From contig JAHFPU010000006.1 in assembly GCA_023266635.1 (NCBI GenBank), forward strand, positions 1 through 32,345: DNA of 32,345 nucleotides. The letters run 5' to 3'. The translations under genes were made by a program, and so were the position numbers. Under the pieces are notes generated by a model. The model was not told where the DNA came from. It saw only the letters and a program-made list of their open reading frames with translations, and made no database searches. Positions 31,368 through 32,345 of this stretch are shown piece by piece; the stretch's first letter is position 1; each line of letters starts with the position of its first letter. This DNA comes from Sphingobium sp. GTDB taxonomy: Bacteria; Pseudomonadota; Alphaproteobacteria; Sphingomonadales; Sphingomonadaceae.

Positions 31368-32345
31368 ATGACAAGCTCCGGCGCCGACGTGCTCGGCCTC
31401 GATTTCGGCACGACGAATAGTGTCGCATCACTCGTAAGCGCAGATTCTGCGCCAGATCTTGTCGAATTCTCTAATAATGGCGAAAGCAGCGCAGTCTTTC
31501 GCTCCGCCCTGTGTTTCTGGCACGATGATGACGTAAAGGGTGGCCTCGCGATTGAGGCGGGTCCGTGGGCGATCTCCGAATATCTGGAATATCCTCAGGA
31601 AAGCCGGTTCATCCAGTCGTTCAAGTCCGTCGCGGCCAGCGCAAATTTTGAGCATGCCTCCGTATTTGACAAGCGATTCAAGTTCGAAGACCTGGGTCGC
31701 ATATTCGTCGACAAGCTGATTGCGCATGCGGGGACCAGACTATCCGCGATCCCATCCCGTCTGATAGTGGGCCGGCCCGTCGAATATGCAGGAAGCCGCC
31801 CCGACCATGCGCTGGCACGTCAGCGCTATGACATGATGTTCGGACATCTGGGCGCCGATATCCACTATGTCTACGAGCCACTGGGCGCCGCGTTCAGCTA
31901 TGCGTCGCGTCTGACACATCCTGCGACGATATTGGTCGCCGACTTCGGCGGCGGCACAAGCGATTTTTCCGTGGTGAGAGTGGCCGCGCCGGGCGAGGCG
32001 CGCCGATGCATTCCCCTGGGCCATGCCGGTATCGGCATTGCCAGAGACCGTTTTGATTATCGCATCATCGACCGCCTCGTCCTACCAATGCTGGGCAAGG
32101 GCGGCAGCTATCGATCGTTCGACAAGATATTGGAAATCCCGCGCAGCTACTTCGCGGATTTTGCCGACTGGTCGCGGCTTGCCCTCATGCGAAACCGACG
32201 GACGATGGAGGAACTGGCGCGGCTACAGAAGAACGCCATCGATCCTGACGCCATCGGGCGCATGATCGCGGTGATCGAAAACGAACTGGGTTATCCGCTT
32301 TATGAGGCAGTCGGTCTACTCAAACGTACCTTGTCCAGCGAGGAA
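31368..32345 (+). CDS. Hsp70-family protein, YegD-like (3' end cut off)
   Basis: The first 326 codons of an Hsp70-type ATPase; the frame is open to the window edge. The phosphate-1 motif is LGLDFGTTNSVASLV (about residues 9-23). The phosphate-2 motif is VADFGGGTSDFSVVRV, and a connecting stretch is VYEPLGAAFSYASRL. The spacing and the sequence SALCFWHDDD and IVGRPVEYAG fit YegD-like proteins, which lack the normal DnaK substrate domain. No DnaJ or GrpE partner is visible in the window. The start ATG 31368 gives the N-terminus MTSSGADV. The ribosome binding site is weak. Confidence 0.88.
   Translation, partial: MTSSGADVLGLDFGTTNSVASLVSADSAPDLVEFSNNGESSAVFRSALCFWHDDDVKGGLAIEAGPWAISEYLEYPQESRFIQSFKSVAASANFEHASVFDKRFKFEDLGRIFVDKLIAHAGTRLSAIPSRLIVGRPVEYAGSRPDHALARQRYDMMFGHLGADIHYVYEPLGAAFSYASRLTHPATILVADFGGGTSDFSVVRVAAPGEARRCIPLGHAGIGIARDRFDYRIIDRLVLPMLGKGGSYRSFDKILEIPRSYFADFADWSRLALMRNRRTMEELARLQKNAIDPDAIGRMIAVIENELGYPLYEAVGLLKRTLSSEE

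Overview
The window reads as chromosomal DNA of an alphaproteobacterium, most likely a sphingomonad (Sphingomonadaceae). Supporting signs are the high GC with strongly G/C-ending codons, an XrtA/PEP-CTERM exopolysaccharide locus, a sphingomonad-type PPX/GppA and rlmE pair, DUF3297 and DUF4126 genes, and dispersed palindromic repeats built around TCGTCC-type ends. The genus cannot be fixed from the sequence alone. No prophage, insertion sequence, CRISPR array, toxin-antitoxin pair or rRNA gene was seen.

Left part (1-4.9 kb). The start of prsK (XrtA/PEP-CTERM histidine kinase, cut by the window edge) follows an XrtA-type polyprenyl-phosphate sugar transferase. Next are a 94-residue membrane protein with an EcfG-type stress promoter, an ScfR/RamB-like acyl-responsive regulator, and a divergent 50-residue protein with a strong terminator. 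A palindromic repeat element closes this part.

Efflux module (4.96-12.95 kb). A tripartite RND pump (adaptor, inner-membrane pump, outer-membrane channel) is transcribed leftwards. It diverges from an OmpR-type response regulator and its sensor kinase. The shared 190-bp gap holds three GTATC direct repeats with an exact 10-bp period, a likely binding site for that regulator.

Middle part (13-26 kb). Mostly housekeeping genes: recF, a secreted CHAP protein, DUF3297, a secreted Arg-rich protein, typA/bipA, an unknown two-domain protein, sthA, a telA operon, small membrane proteins, DUF4126, tRNA-Gln(CUG), ppx/gppA and rlmE. Directly after the TelA partner gene, in the same frame behind its amber stop, lies an unexplained hydrophobic open frame.

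Right part (26-32.3 kb). A 450-bp gap carries three stacked palindromic elements, one interrupted by an 18-unit GA microsatellite. After it come a single-domain response regulator, DUF1328, a transglutaminase-like protein and three very small or unknown proteins. Four transcripts here have perfect or near-perfect GGAAC-N15..17-CGTT promoters, so this looks like a local block of the general stress (PhyR/EcfG) regulon. A secreted DUF885-like protein with a degenerate metal motif and a YegD-like Hsp70 (cut by the window edge) finish the window.

The most interesting parts are the EcfG-type promoter cluster with its undescribed micro-proteins, the triple repeat between the pump and its regulator, the hydrophobic frame behind the TelA partner, and the GA-bearing palindrome family.
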